Shown piece by piece: positions 34,861 to 43,673 of a DNA stretch of 60,457 nt (positions are counted from its first letter, which is position 1; every line of letters starts with the position of its first letter). The translations under genes were made by a program, and so were the position numbers. The DNA comes from Acidobacteriaceae bacterium (lineage in GTDB: Bacteria; Acidobacteriota; Terriglobia; Bryobacterales; Bryobacteraceae). Where the stretch lies: NCBI GenBank assembly GCA_019244055.1, contig JAFATG010000323.1, forward strand, positions 1-60,457, in the 5' to 3' direction. The notes under the pieces are model-generated. The model did not search any database and was not told where the DNA came from. It saw only the letters and a program-made list of their open reading frames with translations.

Positions 34861-36140
34861 GCGCCAGCGCGCCAAACAATTCGTCCGGCAACAATTGTCG
34901 CCACCGGCCCACCGCGAAATCTATATCCATTGAATGGAGTGTTCCGGCTCTTTGATGGCGAGCGGTTCACGTCGTAGATCCATTCATGATCGAGTCCCAA
35001 GATCGTCAGGTCGGCTGCTGAGCCAGGCCGTAATGTGCCACGCGAGAGAGAAAGAATGCGGGCCGGGTTCGTAGTAAACAGGCGTACGAAAGGAAGGAGC
35101 CCGATTTTTCCTGAATGATATAAGCGCTCAAGCGCCAAGCCTATGGATGTCTCCAGGCCGATGATGCCGAACGGGCAGCGTTCAAACTCCTGCATCTTCT
35201 CCGCACCCGGATGAGGTGCGTGATCGGTGGCAATCGCATCGATGACGCCATCCACTAAGCCCTTGGTGACCGCCTCTACATCCGTCCTCTCTCGTAAGGG
35301 CGGCTTCATCTTGTAATTGCTGTCATAAGGACGCATATCTGCGTCTGAGAGCACAAAATGGTGTGGTGTGGCTTCTGAAGTTACCTTCAGGCGGCGCTGC
35401 TTGGCCATAGCGACCATCTCCACCGAGTGCCGGGATGAGATGTGTGCCACGTGGTACTGTACGCCGGTTGCCTCGGCCAGGATCAGATCGCGAGCAACCA
35501 TAACGTCTTCCGCGCTTCGCGGGATTCCCCGCAGACCCAGCCTCGTGGATTGCAGTCCCTCATGCATGTCCCCGCCCGCGCTCAGATGCAGATCCTCGCA
35601 ATGTTGGATGAGCGGGATATCGAGCGCGCGCGCGAACTCCATTGCCCGCCGTGTCACTCGCGCATTCATGACGGGCTTGCCATCGTCTGAAACCGCCACA
35701 ATGCCCGCTTCTTTCATCGAGCCAATAGCGGCCAGTTCCTCTCCCGCGCTGTTCTTCGTGATCGCTCCTATCGGGAAGACATTCACGACCGCATGCTGCC
35801 GGGCCTGGCTGATGATGTAACTCGTTACGGTTGCCTTATCATTGACGGGCTGTGTATTCGGCATACAGCAAATAGAGGTGAACCCACCCGCAGCAGCCGC
35901 CCTTGAACCGGTTTCGATTGTTTCAGCGTGCTCAAATCCGGGTTCGCGCAGGTGGACATGTATGTCGATGAAGCCCGGAGCGACCACCAGCCCGGATGCG
36001 TCGAAAGCCTCTGCTTCCGTAGCATCGATGTTTTTGCCAAGTTCCTTGATGATCCCGTCTTCAATCGCCACATCGCCGATGCGATCCAATTCTTGCGATG
36101 GATCCACCACACGTCCATTTTTGACAACGAGTCTGCTCAA
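34857..36140 (-). CDS. pyrC: Dihydroorotase (class I type)
   Basis: Third step of pyrimidine synthesis: carbamoyl aspartate to dihydroorotate. 427 aa. Metal-binding motif DIHVHLREPGFEHAETIETG, then GGFTSICCMPNTQPVND; HISSRHSVEMV and ATDHAPH further on carry the other His and Asp ligands. The long form with the HxHLREPG motif is the class I type that pairs with PyrB. Its start overlaps the pyrB stop by 4 nt. Its stop overlaps the convergent selA by 4 nt. Confidence 0.96.
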   Translation of the reverse strand: MSRLVVKNGRVVDPSQELDRIGDVAIEDGIIKELGKNIDATEAEAFDASGLVVAPGFIDIHVHLREPGFEHAETIETGSRAAAAGGFTSICCMPNTQPVNDKATVTSYIISQARQHAVVNVFPIGAITKNSAGEELAAIGSMKEAGIVAVSDDGKPVMNARVTRRAMEFARALDIPLIQHCEDLHLSAGGDMHEGLQSTRLGLRGIPRSAEDVMVARDLILAEATGVQYHVAHISSRHSVEMVAMAKQRRLKVTSEATPHHFVLSDADMRPYDSNYKMKPPLRERTDVEAVTKGLVDGVIDAIATDHAPHPGAEKMQEFERCPFGIIGLETSIGLALERLYHSGKIGLLPFVRLFTTNPARILSLSRGTLRPGSAADLTILGLDHEWIYDVNRSPSKSRNTPFNGYRFRGGPVATIVAGRIVWRAGA

Positions 36141-37048
36141 CCCGCCAACACTCTTTCTAGAACAGCCATGCGCACCGCGATCCCGTTTTCAACTTGATTC
36201 AGAATGGCGGATCGCTGCGAATCCGCAACCTCTGAAGAGATTTCCCGGCCTCTGTTGATCGGCCCGGGATGCATAACTACCACGTCGGGTTTCGCCAGTT
36301 CTAGGTGCTCCGGACGGAGCCCGAAGAATTGGAAATATTCGTTGGCCGGAAAAGCCGCCTCATGCTGGCGCTCCAATTGGACACGTAGCATCATGATGAC
36401 GTCCACATCGCGTATGGCAGCCTCGATATTGTTGGTAAGCGAAACACCTGGCGCGATCTGTCCCATTTCGCGAGGGAGGAGGGAGGCTGGCCCGCAGAGC
36501 ACAACCTGCACGCCGTATTTCGATAACAGAAAGATATTCGACCGTGCTACGCGGCTGTGCGCAATGTCTCCAATGATCGCAATGCGCAAGCCTTCGAGCG
36601 TTCCCCGGCGATCGAGGATCGTACGGGCATCGAGCAAAGCTTGTGTGGGATGCTCGTGCGTTCCGTCGCCTGCATTCACAATCGGGATCGGAAGATAGCG
36701 CGACAGGAAGTGAGGCGCGCCTGATGCCTCGTGCCGCATGACTATAGCATCCGGCCGCATCGCGCCCAACGTGTTCAGGGTATCGACCAGCGACTCGCCC
36801 TTAGACACGCTCGAACCGGACGCCGTAATGGACAGTGTATCGGCACCCAAACGCTTCGCAGCAATTTCGAAACTGGTGCGGGTGCGGGTCGACGCTTCAA
36901 AGAATAAGTTAACGACGGTGCGGCCCTTCAAAATATCGAAACGCTTGAAGGCCTGGCCCGGACCGGGCTGAAAGTCTTTCGAACGGGCCAGAATAGCATC
37001 GATTTCCTCGCGTGTGAGCGACTCAATTTCGAGCAGACCCTTGCCCAT
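36137..37048 (-). CDS. pyrB: Aspartate carbamoyltransferase catalytic subunit
   Basis: 303 aa. Condenses carbamoyl phosphate with aspartate, the committed step of pyrimidine synthesis. The carbamoyl-phosphate loop FFEASTRTRTSFEIAAKRLG is intact. HPTQALLDARTI and MHPGPINRGREI complete the active site. No pyrI regulatory subunit is present. Eight nt after pyrR and overlapping pyrC, forming a pyrR-pyrB-pyrC operon. Confidence 0.97.
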   Translation of the reverse strand: MGKGLLEIESLTREEIDAILARSKDFQPGPGQAFKRFDILKGRTVVNLFFEASTRTRTSFEIAAKRLGADTLSITASGSSVSKGESLVDTLNTLGAMRPDAIVMRHEASGAPHFLSRYLPIPIVNAGDGTHEHPTQALLDARTILDRRGTLEGLRIAIIGDIAHSRVARSNIFLLSKYGVQVVLCGPASLLPREMGQIAPGVSLTNNIEAAIRDVDVIMMLRVQLERQHEAAFPANEYFQFFGLRPEHLELAKPDVVVMHPGPINRGREISSEVADSQRSAILNQVENGIAVRMAVLERVLAG

Positions 37049-37055
37049 CTCCGAT

Positions 37056-37655
37056 TTAGCTCACGGCGAGCGAGGTCGCGGTATCTTCCACCCGTTCAAC
37101 CAGCATGACCTTTTCCTGGTTATCGATCTCCTGGACCTTCACCTCGATAATTTCATTAGAGCTGGTCTGGACCATTCGCCCCACATACCGGGCCTCGATG
37201 GGTAGTTCGCGATGACCGCGATCGATCAGGACCAATAATTGAACACGCGAGGGACGTCCGTGATCGAACAGAGCATCGAGCGCTGAGCGGACGGTCCGGC
37301 CGGTATAAAGAACATCGTCCATCAACACAATGTCTTTATTTGTTACAGGGAAGTCGATCTGTTTGGCGTGGAATATCGGCGCGTCACCGACCGTCGAGAG
37401 ATCGTCGCGATAAAGATTAATGTCGAGAACACCGACGGGAATGGTCAGACCTTCCAGGCTATTGATCTTGGCGGCGAGGCGCCGAGCTAACGGCACGCCC
37501 CTTCGCTTGATACCGACAAACGCTAGCTGATCCAGATCGTCGGTCTTCTCGAGTACTTCGTGTGCGAGCCGGACCAACGTACGGTCGATCTCGGATGCGC
37601 TCATCAATTGTCTTTTGTCGCGAACAGTAGCCATGAAAGGATGCGCCGCTGTCAC
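37056..37655 (-). CDS. pyrR: Pyrimidine operon regulator / uracil phosphoribosyltransferase
   Basis: 199 aa from GTG 37655; ATG 37634 is an equally plausible start (MATVRDKRQLMSASEI). The PRPP motif is VLMDDVLYTGRTVRSALDAL, and the PyrR block ELPIEARYVGRMVQTSSNEI follows. In Bacillus PyrR binds pyr mRNA leaders and also has UPRTase activity. I could not find a convincing PyrR-binding loop in the short upstream leader (about 50 nt). First of pyrR-pyrB-pyrC. Confidence 0.92.
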   Translation of the reverse strand: MTAAHPFMATVRDKRQLMSASEIDRTLVRLAHEVLEKTDDLDQLAFVGIKRRGVPLARRLAAKINSLEGLTIPVGVLDINLYRDDLSTVGDAPIFHAKQIDFPVTNKDIVLMDDVLYTGRTVRSALDALFDHGRPSRVQLLVLIDRGHRELPIEARYVGRMVQTSSNEIIEVKVQEIDNQEKVMLVERVEDTATSLAVS

Positions 37656-37691
37656 GTCAGGTTAGCATGTGCCCTTTTCAAGGATTTTGGG

Positions 37692-37706
37692 GAGAGCGCA
37701 GCTCTC
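37692..37706 (-). terminator. Short hairpin between the small secreted protein gene and pyrR
   Basis: GAGAGC and GCTCTC pair around a 3-nt loop immediately after the stop of the upstream minus-strand gene. The bases following it on the minus strand (CCCAAAATCC) are not a T-run, so termination is uncertain. Confidence 0.3.
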
Positions 37707-38046
37707 AGAGCTGGAGTCGGCCCCGGATCTTTTTGGCAAGTTTCTCGATTTGCTCGGTCTTCTTTACGGAACCCGCCGGAACAACGTAGTCCCCGGCTTT
37801 TTGTAGCTCATTGCGAAGTTCCTCTGCCACCGAAATGAGATCGTTGGCATCTTTCAGGGCCTGTTCGTGCTGTTCCTTTGCGATGGCGTCTTTTTGCGAT
37901 TTCCCGTTCGGGAGGCGCTTATCCGTATCGTCAAGATCCGGAAAAGTGATTCTGCGGTCATTCTGGTTGGGCATTTCCTGTCTGCCGGACGCCAGCGCCG
38001 CGGACCCGAGCAGCGAGAATAACGTGAAACGGCGAGTACGCCTCAT
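37705..38046 (-). CDS. Small exported protein of unknown function
   Basis: 113 aa from ATG 38046 (MRRTRRFTLFSLLGSAALAS), whose positively charged start and hydrophobic core look like a signal peptide; an ATG seven codons earlier would spoil it. The mature part is polar and helical: RLPNGKSQKDAIAKEQHEQA, then KDANDLISVAEELRNEL and VKKTEQIEKLAKKIRGRLQL. I have seen this type of protein in Acidobacteria but know no function. Possibly in one transcript with pyrR, though a weak hairpin separates them. Confidence 0.7.
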   Translation of the reverse strand: MRRTRRFTLFSLLGSAALASGRQEMPNQNDRRITFPDLDDTDKRLPNGKSQKDAIAKEQHEQALKDANDLISVAEELRNELQKAGDYVVPAGSVKKTEQIEKLAKKIRGRLQL

Positions 38047-38104
38047 CTGGTTGCTATCATAAGCCACTTATGACGACGCGATTCTGGCTTGGGAGCGGGT
38101 TTTC

Positions 38105-39406
38105 GTGGAAGTAAGTGTCGGCGTGGTCGGACTCGGGAATGTGGGCCTCGGGGCTTTGCAGATCCTGACCGAGAACGCGGCGCGCATCCGCGAAAAGCTC
38201 GGGTTCCCGTTGAAGGTCAGGGCCGTGTGCAGCCGCAGTGTGCAGCAGAAAAAACTTCCAGCGTGCTCGGATTTCCCTATTCGCACCACTGATTGGCGTG
38301 AGATCGTCTGCGATCCGGAGATCGATATCGTGCTCGAGGTGATTGGCGGTACGGCAACAGCGGCTCACGTGATTGAAGAAGCGTTGCGCCAACGTAAGTC
38401 TGTTGTAACGGCCAACAAGGAATTGATGGCGCTTCGTGGGGCCGAGTTTTGGACTCTCGCCCACCAGAACGGCGTCAACCTGGCAATGGAAGCGAGCGTA
38501 GCAGGGGGGATTCCGATTCACACGGTGCTGCGGGAAGGCATAGCCGGTGACAAGGTGATGGAGCTGTACGGAATCCTGAACGGCACCAGCAATTTCATCC
38601 TTACGGAAATCGAGAAGAGCAACGCCAAATTCGAATCTGTTCTGGCAGAAGCGCAGCAATTGGGATATGCCGAGGCCGATCCCTCCGCTGACGTCGACGG
38701 ATTGGACGCGCGCTCGAAGCTGGCCATTCTGGCAGCCCTGGCGTTCGGCGAAAAATTGACTCCCGCCGATATCTATACGGAAGGAATTCGGCGCATCATG
38801 CCGGTTGATTTCGAATATGCGCATCAGTTGAAGCACACGATCCGCTTACTGTGTCTGGCGCGCCAGACAGAAGAAGGTCTGCTTCTTTCCGTGCGGCCGA
38901 GCCTTATCCCACAATCGGCGATTCTCGCTCAGGTCCAGGGCGCTTACAACGCTATTTGGGTCCGTGGCACGTACGGCGAGGATACGTTTTACTATGGCCG
39001 TGGAGCGGGTTCAAAACCAACCGGCGTGGCCGTCGTGAGTGATCTGATGCGAGTCGCTCGTGAGATCCGTTTCGGCAGTCCCGAGCGCGTTAGCCCGTTT
39101 GCCCATGAGCGCCTGGGCGAGTACAAACCGCTACCGATTGCGACGCAGAAATTGCCATATTTTCTACGTTTTCGAGTCGAAGATAAGGCCGGAATCATCG
39201 CGACCCTGGCGACCGTTCTGGCGAAGCACCAAATCGGAATTGATGCCGTTCTCCAGCTTCCGCGCGAAGACTGGCGCGACCTGCCCTTCGTGGTTACGAC
39301 CCAGCCGGCGCCGGAGCAGGCGATCCGCGATGCTCTTCTTGAAATACGCGACGCCGATTTTTTAGTGGAATCGCCGTTTGCAATGCCAATGGAGCGCGGA
39401 TTTTAG
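38105..39406 (+). CDS. hom: Homoserine dehydrogenase
   Basis: Reduces aspartate semialdehyde to homoserine for threonine and methionine synthesis. 433 aa from GTG 38105. NAD(P)-binding motif GVVGLGNVGLGALQIL, then VVTANKELMALRGAEFWTLA, the catalytic block MELYGILNGTSNFILTEI and YAEADPSADVDGLDARSKLA. A C-terminal ACT domain (about residues 355-433, starting YFLRFRVEDKAGIIATLA) gives likely threonine feedback. Divergent from the small secreted protein gene; overlaps the convergent FAD reductase by 4 nt. Confidence 0.96.
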   Translation: MEVSVGVVGLGNVGLGALQILTENAARIREKLGFPLKVRAVCSRSVQQKKLPACSDFPIRTTDWREIVCDPEIDIVLEVIGGTATAAHVIEEALRQRKSVVTANKELMALRGAEFWTLAHQNGVNLAMEASVAGGIPIHTVLREGIAGDKVMELYGILNGTSNFILTEIEKSNAKFESVLAEAQQLGYAEADPSADVDGLDARSKLAILAALAFGEKLTPADIYTEGIRRIMPVDFEYAHQLKHTIRLLCLARQTEEGLLLSVRPSLIPQSAILAQVQGAYNAIWVRGTYGEDTFYYGRGAGSKPTGVAVVSDLMRVAREIRFGSPERVSPFAHERLGEYKPLPIATQKLPYFLRFRVEDKAGIIATLATVLAKHQIGIDAVLQLPREDWRDLPFVVTTQPAPEQAIRDALLEIRDADFLVESPFAMPMERGF

Positions 39407-40566
39407 GCGGCCGGCAGCGAAAGCCGGCTTGCTTGCTCTCGCTCAGAATCGGGACGATTCATTGCAAACGCAGCGATAACTTTGCCGCCCTTTAGCCACC
39501 ATGCGCTGAAACTTGGCGAATTCACGTCACCGCGGTATTCGGTTCGTTCCGCGCCCTCCGTGTCACCCCAGAACTCATACGAGAGATCAAACACATCGGA
39601 AAAGAAGTATGGGATGTTTTCAAAGCGCCCTGAATCGCCGCTCAAACAGCGGGCCAGGTATTGGCCTTGTTTGACAGCGTTGTCCCAGTGCTCGACACGG
39701 CGGCGTTTTCCAAAGAGGACATCTTGATACTCGGCGACATCACCCGCTGCATAGATACCCGCAGTGCTTGTCCTCAGAAACTCATTTACAGTAATCCCGT
39801 TCTCTACCTGCAGCCCAGCCGTGCGGGCGAGTTCTGTCGACGGTGTCACGCCAATTCCTGCCGCCAACAAGTCCGCATCCAGCTTTACTCCTGAGGATAA
39901 TGAAACACTGTTTTCGCCAATCTGTTGTACGCTTGCCGACGGCACGAATCGAACTCCGTGATTCTCGTAGTACATGCCAAAGAACTGAGACATTTCCGGA
40001 GTGAACAAGCTTTGCCACACTCGATTCTGCGGAAAGACCATCGCCGTGTCACGGCCCTGCTGCGCGCTTTGCGACGCGACTTCCATTCCGATAAAGCCCC
40101 CGCCAATCACTACAACTTTCCTCGCGCTCTTTAATGCATCGCGCAGCCGCGCCGAATCGGTCATCGAGCGCAGATACAGTACTTGCTTGCGATCGGCGCC
40201 AGGCACATTCAGCGTGCGCGGACGCGCGCCCGTAGCAAGGATCAATTTGTCAAAGCGAAATTCCTGGCCATCACCCGCGAGCAAACGCTTGCCGGAAAGA
40301 TCAATTTGATCGACTTCACTATTTAAGTGAATGCCGATCCCGTGCTCTGCGTAGAAGCTTTCAGGGTTAATGAGCACACTCTGTTCGTTGTCTTTTCCGG
40401 CAAGAAAGCTTTTCGAAAGCGGCGGACGCTCATACGGAAGCGCGTTATCCGCTGAGATGATCCCAAGTTCTCCTGGTTTTAAACCTCGCTCAGCGAGCTC
40501 TTTTGCGGCATATCCCGCCACCATGCCGCCGCCCAAAATGATGGTTCGATATTCAAGCACGTTCAT
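39403..40566 (-). CDS. FAD-dependent pyridine nucleotide oxidoreductase (AIF/ferredoxin reductase type)
   Basis: 387 aa. FAD site IILGGGMVAGYAAKELAERG; NAD(P)H site VVVIGGGFIGMEVASQSAQ; second FAD motif TAGIYAAGDVAEY. The segment YERPPLSKSFL is typical of rubredoxin/ferredoxin reductases and AIF-like proteins. The partner electron carrier is not adjacent. It lies 65 nt downstream of a DoxX-family gene on the same strand. No redox-active CxxC is present, so it is not of the thioredoxin-reductase type. Confidence 0.9.
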   Translation of the reverse strand: MNVLEYRTIILGGGMVAGYAAKELAERGLKPGELGIISADNALPYERPPLSKSFLAGKDNEQSVLINPESFYAEHGIGIHLNSEVDQIDLSGKRLLAGDGQEFRFDKLILATGARPRTLNVPGADRKQVLYLRSMTDSARLRDALKSARKVVVIGGGFIGMEVASQSAQQGRDTAMVFPQNRVWQSLFTPEMSQFFGMYYENHGVRFVPSASVQQIGENSVSLSSGVKLDADLLAAGIGVTPSTELARTAGLQVENGITVNEFLRTSTAGIYAAGDVAEYQDVLFGKRRRVEHWDNAVKQGQYLARCLSGDSGRFENIPYFFSDVFDLSYEFWGDTEGAERTEYRGDVNSPSFSAWWLKGGKVIAAFAMNRPDSEREQASRLSLPAA

Positions 40567-40631
40567 GAGGATACCTCTCCGTACTCAAGCTTGAACTGAT
40601 ACAGCAAAACTAACTGGGCTGTGCGTCGGCT

Positions 40632-41039
40632 TTACTTCCCATCAAAGCTGAACCGTCCCGGCCCGGCAATGAACACGGTCATAGCAGCCGCGAAGTAAAT
40701 CCACGGCATTTCGCCGTTTCCCGTCCCAAAGAAGCGGAACTTATGGACCAGCGCGAATGCTACGCCGGTGTTGATTGCGATGATAAGCGCAGCCCATCGC
40801 GCAGCCAATCCGAAAAACAGCAGGAGGGAACAGATCGCATCCGATAGAAGGGCAAATGCGAAACTTGGCACTGGCCCGATATGAATCGGATCGGGGAAAT
40901 GAGCTGTCATTTGCGTAAAACCAATTAGCTTTTCCCAGCCGTGTTTGAGAAAGAGGCTGAATCCAATCCAGAGCCGCAGAATCAGCAGGGCAAAGTCATA
41001 CCCGCGCGGCAAGAAGCTCAACCTGAAGAAGTTTTTCAT
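40632..41039 (-). CDS. DoxX-family membrane protein
   Basis: About 135 aa from ATG 41039; an in-frame start ten codons earlier is possible. Four hydrophobic helices with the DoxX pattern LLILRLWIGFSLFLKHGWEK, then FALLSDAICSLLLFFGLAAR and AALIIAINTGVAFALVHKF. DoxX-like proteins are associated with quinone or thiosulfate redox and with membrane-damage responses, but the biochemical role is mostly unclear. Upstream of the FAD reductase on the same strand. Confidence 0.85.
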   Translation of the reverse strand: MKNFFRLSFLPRGYDFALLILRLWIGFSLFLKHGWEKLIGFTQMTAHFPDPIHIGPVPSFAFALLSDAICSLLLFFGLAARWAALIIAINTGVAFALVHKFRFFGTGNGEMPWIYFAAAMTVFIAGPGRFSFDGK

Positions 41040-41145
41040 TGGGTGATGACCAACAGCGAGACGCTGCAAGTCATCATAGAGCTTACCAAGCGCAGTGCGT
41101 GTATCTAGGCCGGGCCGCGCTGGTTTAGAGAACTGTATTCCGAAG

Positions 41146-41805
41146 TTACGGCCTGTATACGACTGGAATGAAGGAAATGCTTATGTCGCCGCTCCTCGAC
41201 CGTTCCGGAAACTCTGGCAAGGAGATATTGTTCCCCTGCAGACGAGCCGGATCGCCGACAAACGATTTGGATTCTCCCTGCTGCACTGCGTAATCGGTAA
41301 TGCGTCCGCTCCCGTCCAGACTAAGCGTTAGAAATACCGATGAGCGAAGTTCCAACGGCACCAGATTGGGATCGATATGATTTTCGTAGTACACCGGGAC
41401 TTCGTACTGAACGGCTCTCGTGGTCGTACTGATTGTCAGCGCCAGTGCACCGAAAAGAAGCAAGCTGGAAAGCAATCCGCCGGTCGCCGGAATGGTCAAA
41501 GGACGCATCATCTGATTGATGCGGAATTTCCAGTTATTCCAAACCCGTCGCACCCGCGATCCGTTAGTTTCCAGAAGCACGTGGCGCTCATAAGATGCGA
41601 TTACACGAAGCCTTGTGCGCAGAGCCGCTGGTGCGTCCGGCTTTAGCAAATTCCGCAAGCTGGAACGCACCGAACGCATCTCATTGATTTCCAGATCGCA
41701 GCTATCGCAGTTCTGCAGATGGGCTTCCAGGCGGGAACGTTCTCCAGGCCGCAATCTCCCGTCAACGTAATCTGTTTTTCGGCGCTTGACGCTCCAACAA
41801 GTCAT
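41146..41805 (-). CDS. Anti-sigma factor with zinc-finger and exported TonB-like C-terminus
   Basis: 219 aa from ATG 41805; a start 20 codons earlier would run into the sigma gene. The N-terminal zinc-finger motif (HLQNCDSC) is preceded by TDYVDGRLRPGERSRLEA, the usual zf-HC2 anti-sigma start. One transmembrane helix (LLSSLLLFGALALTIS) is followed by a periplasmic domain with VFLTLSLDGSGRITDYAVQQ, resembling TonB-C-like folds. Follows the ECF sigma factor gene and should inhibit it. Confidence 0.85.
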   Translation of the reverse strand: MTCWSVKRRKTDYVDGRLRPGERSRLEAHLQNCDSCDLEINEMRSVRSSLRNLLKPDAPAALRTRLRVIASYERHVLLETNGSRVRRVWNNWKFRINQMMRPLTIPATGGLLSSLLLFGALALTISTTTRAVQYEVPVYYENHIDPNLVPLELRSSVFLTLSLDGSGRITDYAVQQGESKSFVGDPARLQGNNISLPEFPERSRSGDISISFIPVVYRP

Positions 41806-41833
41806 CGGTGTTCCATTCTGTTTGAAACCACTC

Positions 41834-42493
41834 TTAAGCCATTGCCTCCGCGAATCCCGCGTCACGTTGCGTTAGTTCGCGCCGCAAAGCCTCGCGGCCG
41901 CGAAGAATCCTTGATTTCACGGTGCCGAGCGAGACCTGCAAAATCTCGGCAATCTCCTCATAGCTCAGATTTTGGATGTCCCTCAGAACGACTGCCGTGC
42001 GAAATACCGGGTTAATTCTGGTTAACGCCTGCTCGATCATCAGCCGGTTCTCACTGTCCAAAGCTTGATCGAACGGAGACCGTCCCGGGTCCGTCGCGAA
42101 ATCCAGGGGGTCCGTATGTTCACAATGTTCGTTCCCTATTGGAACCTCTCGCCGGCAATGCCGAGCGAACCAGCGGCGGTGATTGTGGGCCTCATTCACT
42201 GCAATTCGATAAATCCAGGTACGTAAGCTACTCTGCTGCCGGAAGGACTGGACACCGCGAAATACCTTCAAGAAAACGTCCTGAACCACGTCCGAGGCAT
42301 CGGACGGATTGGCGATTAGGCGAAAAACAATGCTGTAGACCGGGTGCTCGTAGCGCTCGATCAGTTCCTCATATGCCTCTTCAATGCCTGCTCGAAGACC
42401 TCGCAAGATGCGCGCATCTTCTTCTGATACTCCGGTTTGCGCGCCCGCCAAGATGGATAGGCTGCCCGTTTTGCCCCAGAATGGTTGCGCCAT
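41834..42493 (-). CDS. ECF sigma factor (RpoE-like)
   Basis: 219 aa. Region 2: YEELIERYEHPVYSIVFRLI, SDASDVVQDVFLKVFRGV, LRTWIYRIAVNEAHNHRRWF. Region 4: QALTRINPVFRTAVVLRDIQ and LSYEEIAEILQVSLGTVKSR, then ILRGREALRREL. All helices needed for -10 and -35 recognition are present. Paired with the anti-sigma factor 28 nt downstream. Unlike the 13462 sigma factor it has no long N-terminal extension and no protease gene. Confidence 0.94.
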   Translation of the reverse strand: MAQPFWGKTGSLSILAGAQTGVSEEDARILRGLRAGIEEAYEELIERYEHPVYSIVFRLIANPSDASDVVQDVFLKVFRGVQSFRQQSSLRTWIYRIAVNEAHNHRRWFARHCRREVPIGNEHCEHTDPLDFATDPGRSPFDQALDSENRLMIEQALTRINPVFRTAVVLRDIQNLSYEEIAEILQVSLGTVKSRILRGREALRRELTQRDAGFAEAMA

Positions 42494-42531
42494 CGCCTGA
42501 AATTGTAACGCTACTGAAACTCTTACTTCTA

Positions 42532-43668
42532 TTATTTAGACACCGCTGCCGATGCGGAGGTTCCTTCTTCGGCACACACCCGTTCGTAGTACTTCTCGTA
42601 CTGGGGGATGATCAAATTCGTGCAGAATCGCGTTTTCGCAGTGTTTCTGGCGGCTTCCGCCATGCGCCCCTGCAACCTCTCGTCCGTGAGCAGCTTGATC
42701 AACTTCGAACCCTGCGCCTCGATATCTCCCACCGGTTCCATGAATCCGTCCACGCCTTGAGTGATCAGATCCGGCAAACCTCCGGTCAGTGTCGCAACTG
42801 GCGGTACTCCGCAGGCCATAGCTTCCAGCGCGGCCAGCCCAAATGCTTCGGTCTCGCTGGGCAGATGCAAAGCGTGCATCCGCGGGATCAACCGGTGCAT
42901 GTGATCCTGCTTTCCCAAAAAGGTCACGTGGCGTTCTACACCTAGTTCATGCGCGAGCCGTTCCGCTGACCCGCGATCCGGACCATCACCTGCCATAATC
43001 AACTCCGCATCCACCTCCCGACGTACTCTGGCCAACGCTCTCACGCAATCCAATACCCGCTTCACAGGCCGAAAATTGGAAATGTGCAGAATTCGTTTCC
43101 GCCCAGGTGCTCTCGCCTCCTCATTGGGACGATACAGATCACAGTTCACGAAGTTGTGAATGACCTCAATTGGCTTTCGAATACCAAAGAAATCCACCGT
43201 TCGCCGGAGCATATATTCGCTGATGGTCGTAACCCCGTCAGATCGCTCAATAGAAAACTTCGTGATGGGGAAATAGGACCGATCCGCACCCACTAGCGTG
43301 ATGTCGGTTCCGTGTAGCGTTGTGATGAACGGCAACCGCCGTTCCGTGATCATCTGCTGAGCAAGCAATGCTGATATCGAGTGCGGGATCGCATAGTGCA
43401 CGTGGAGGAGATCCAGATTGTGCCGCTCCGCCACTTCCGCCATACGCGAGGCGAGGGCCAGAGAGTACGGCGGGTATTGGAACAGCGGATAGGTCGAGAC
43501 CTCCACTTCGTGGTAGTAGATCCCGGGCGTATCGGGATCCAACCGAATTGGATTGGCGTAGCTGATGAAGTGAACTTCGTGCCCGCGCTGGGCAAGTTCG
43601 AGCCCCAGCTCGGTCGCAACGATGCCGCTTCCTCCGTAAGTCGGGTAGCAGGTGATTCCGATACGCAT
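42532..43668 (-). CDS. bshA: N-acetyl-alpha-D-glucosaminyl L-malate synthase
   Basis: 378-aa GT4 glycosyltransferase that joins GlcNAc to L-malate, the first step of bacillithiol synthesis. RIGITCYPTYGGSGIVATEL, HEVHFISYANPIRLD, YHEVEVSTYPLFQYPPYSLA and LLHVHYAIPHSISA are closely BshA-like; LPSETEAFGLAALEAMACGV is the GT4 donor-site motif. Start at ATG 43668 (RIGITCY begins at once); a TTG three codons earlier is possible. Five nt after the quinone oxidoreductase. bshB and bshC are not in the window. Confidence 0.92.
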   Translation of the reverse strand: MRIGITCYPTYGGSGIVATELGLELAQRGHEVHFISYANPIRLDPDTPGIYYHEVEVSTYPLFQYPPYSLALASRMAEVAERHNLDLLHVHYAIPHSISALLAQQMITERRLPFITTLHGTDITLVGADRSYFPITKFSIERSDGVTTISEYMLRRTVDFFGIRKPIEVIHNFVNCDLYRPNEEARAPGRKRILHISNFRPVKRVLDCVRALARVRREVDAELIMAGDGPDRGSAERLAHELGVERHVTFLGKQDHMHRLIPRMHALHLPSETEAFGLAALEAMACGVPPVATLTGGLPDLITQGVDGFMEPVGDIEAQGSKLIKLLTDERLQGRMAEAARNTAKTRFCTNLIIPQYEKYYERVCAEEGTSASAAVSK

Positions 43669-43673
43669 ACCTC

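Noticed and set aside
37656-37760. PyrR-binding attenuator before pyrR
   Set aside because: The leader is short and I could not find the conserved PyrR loop or mutually exclusive hairpins; only a small stem without a T-run.
38057-38836. 259-codon minus-strand frame over hom
   Set aside because: Fully antisense to a complete homoserine dehydrogenase; no family motif.
42139-42945. 268-codon plus-strand frame across sigma and bshA
   Set aside because: Arg/His/Pro-rich shadow of two well-supported minus-strand genes.
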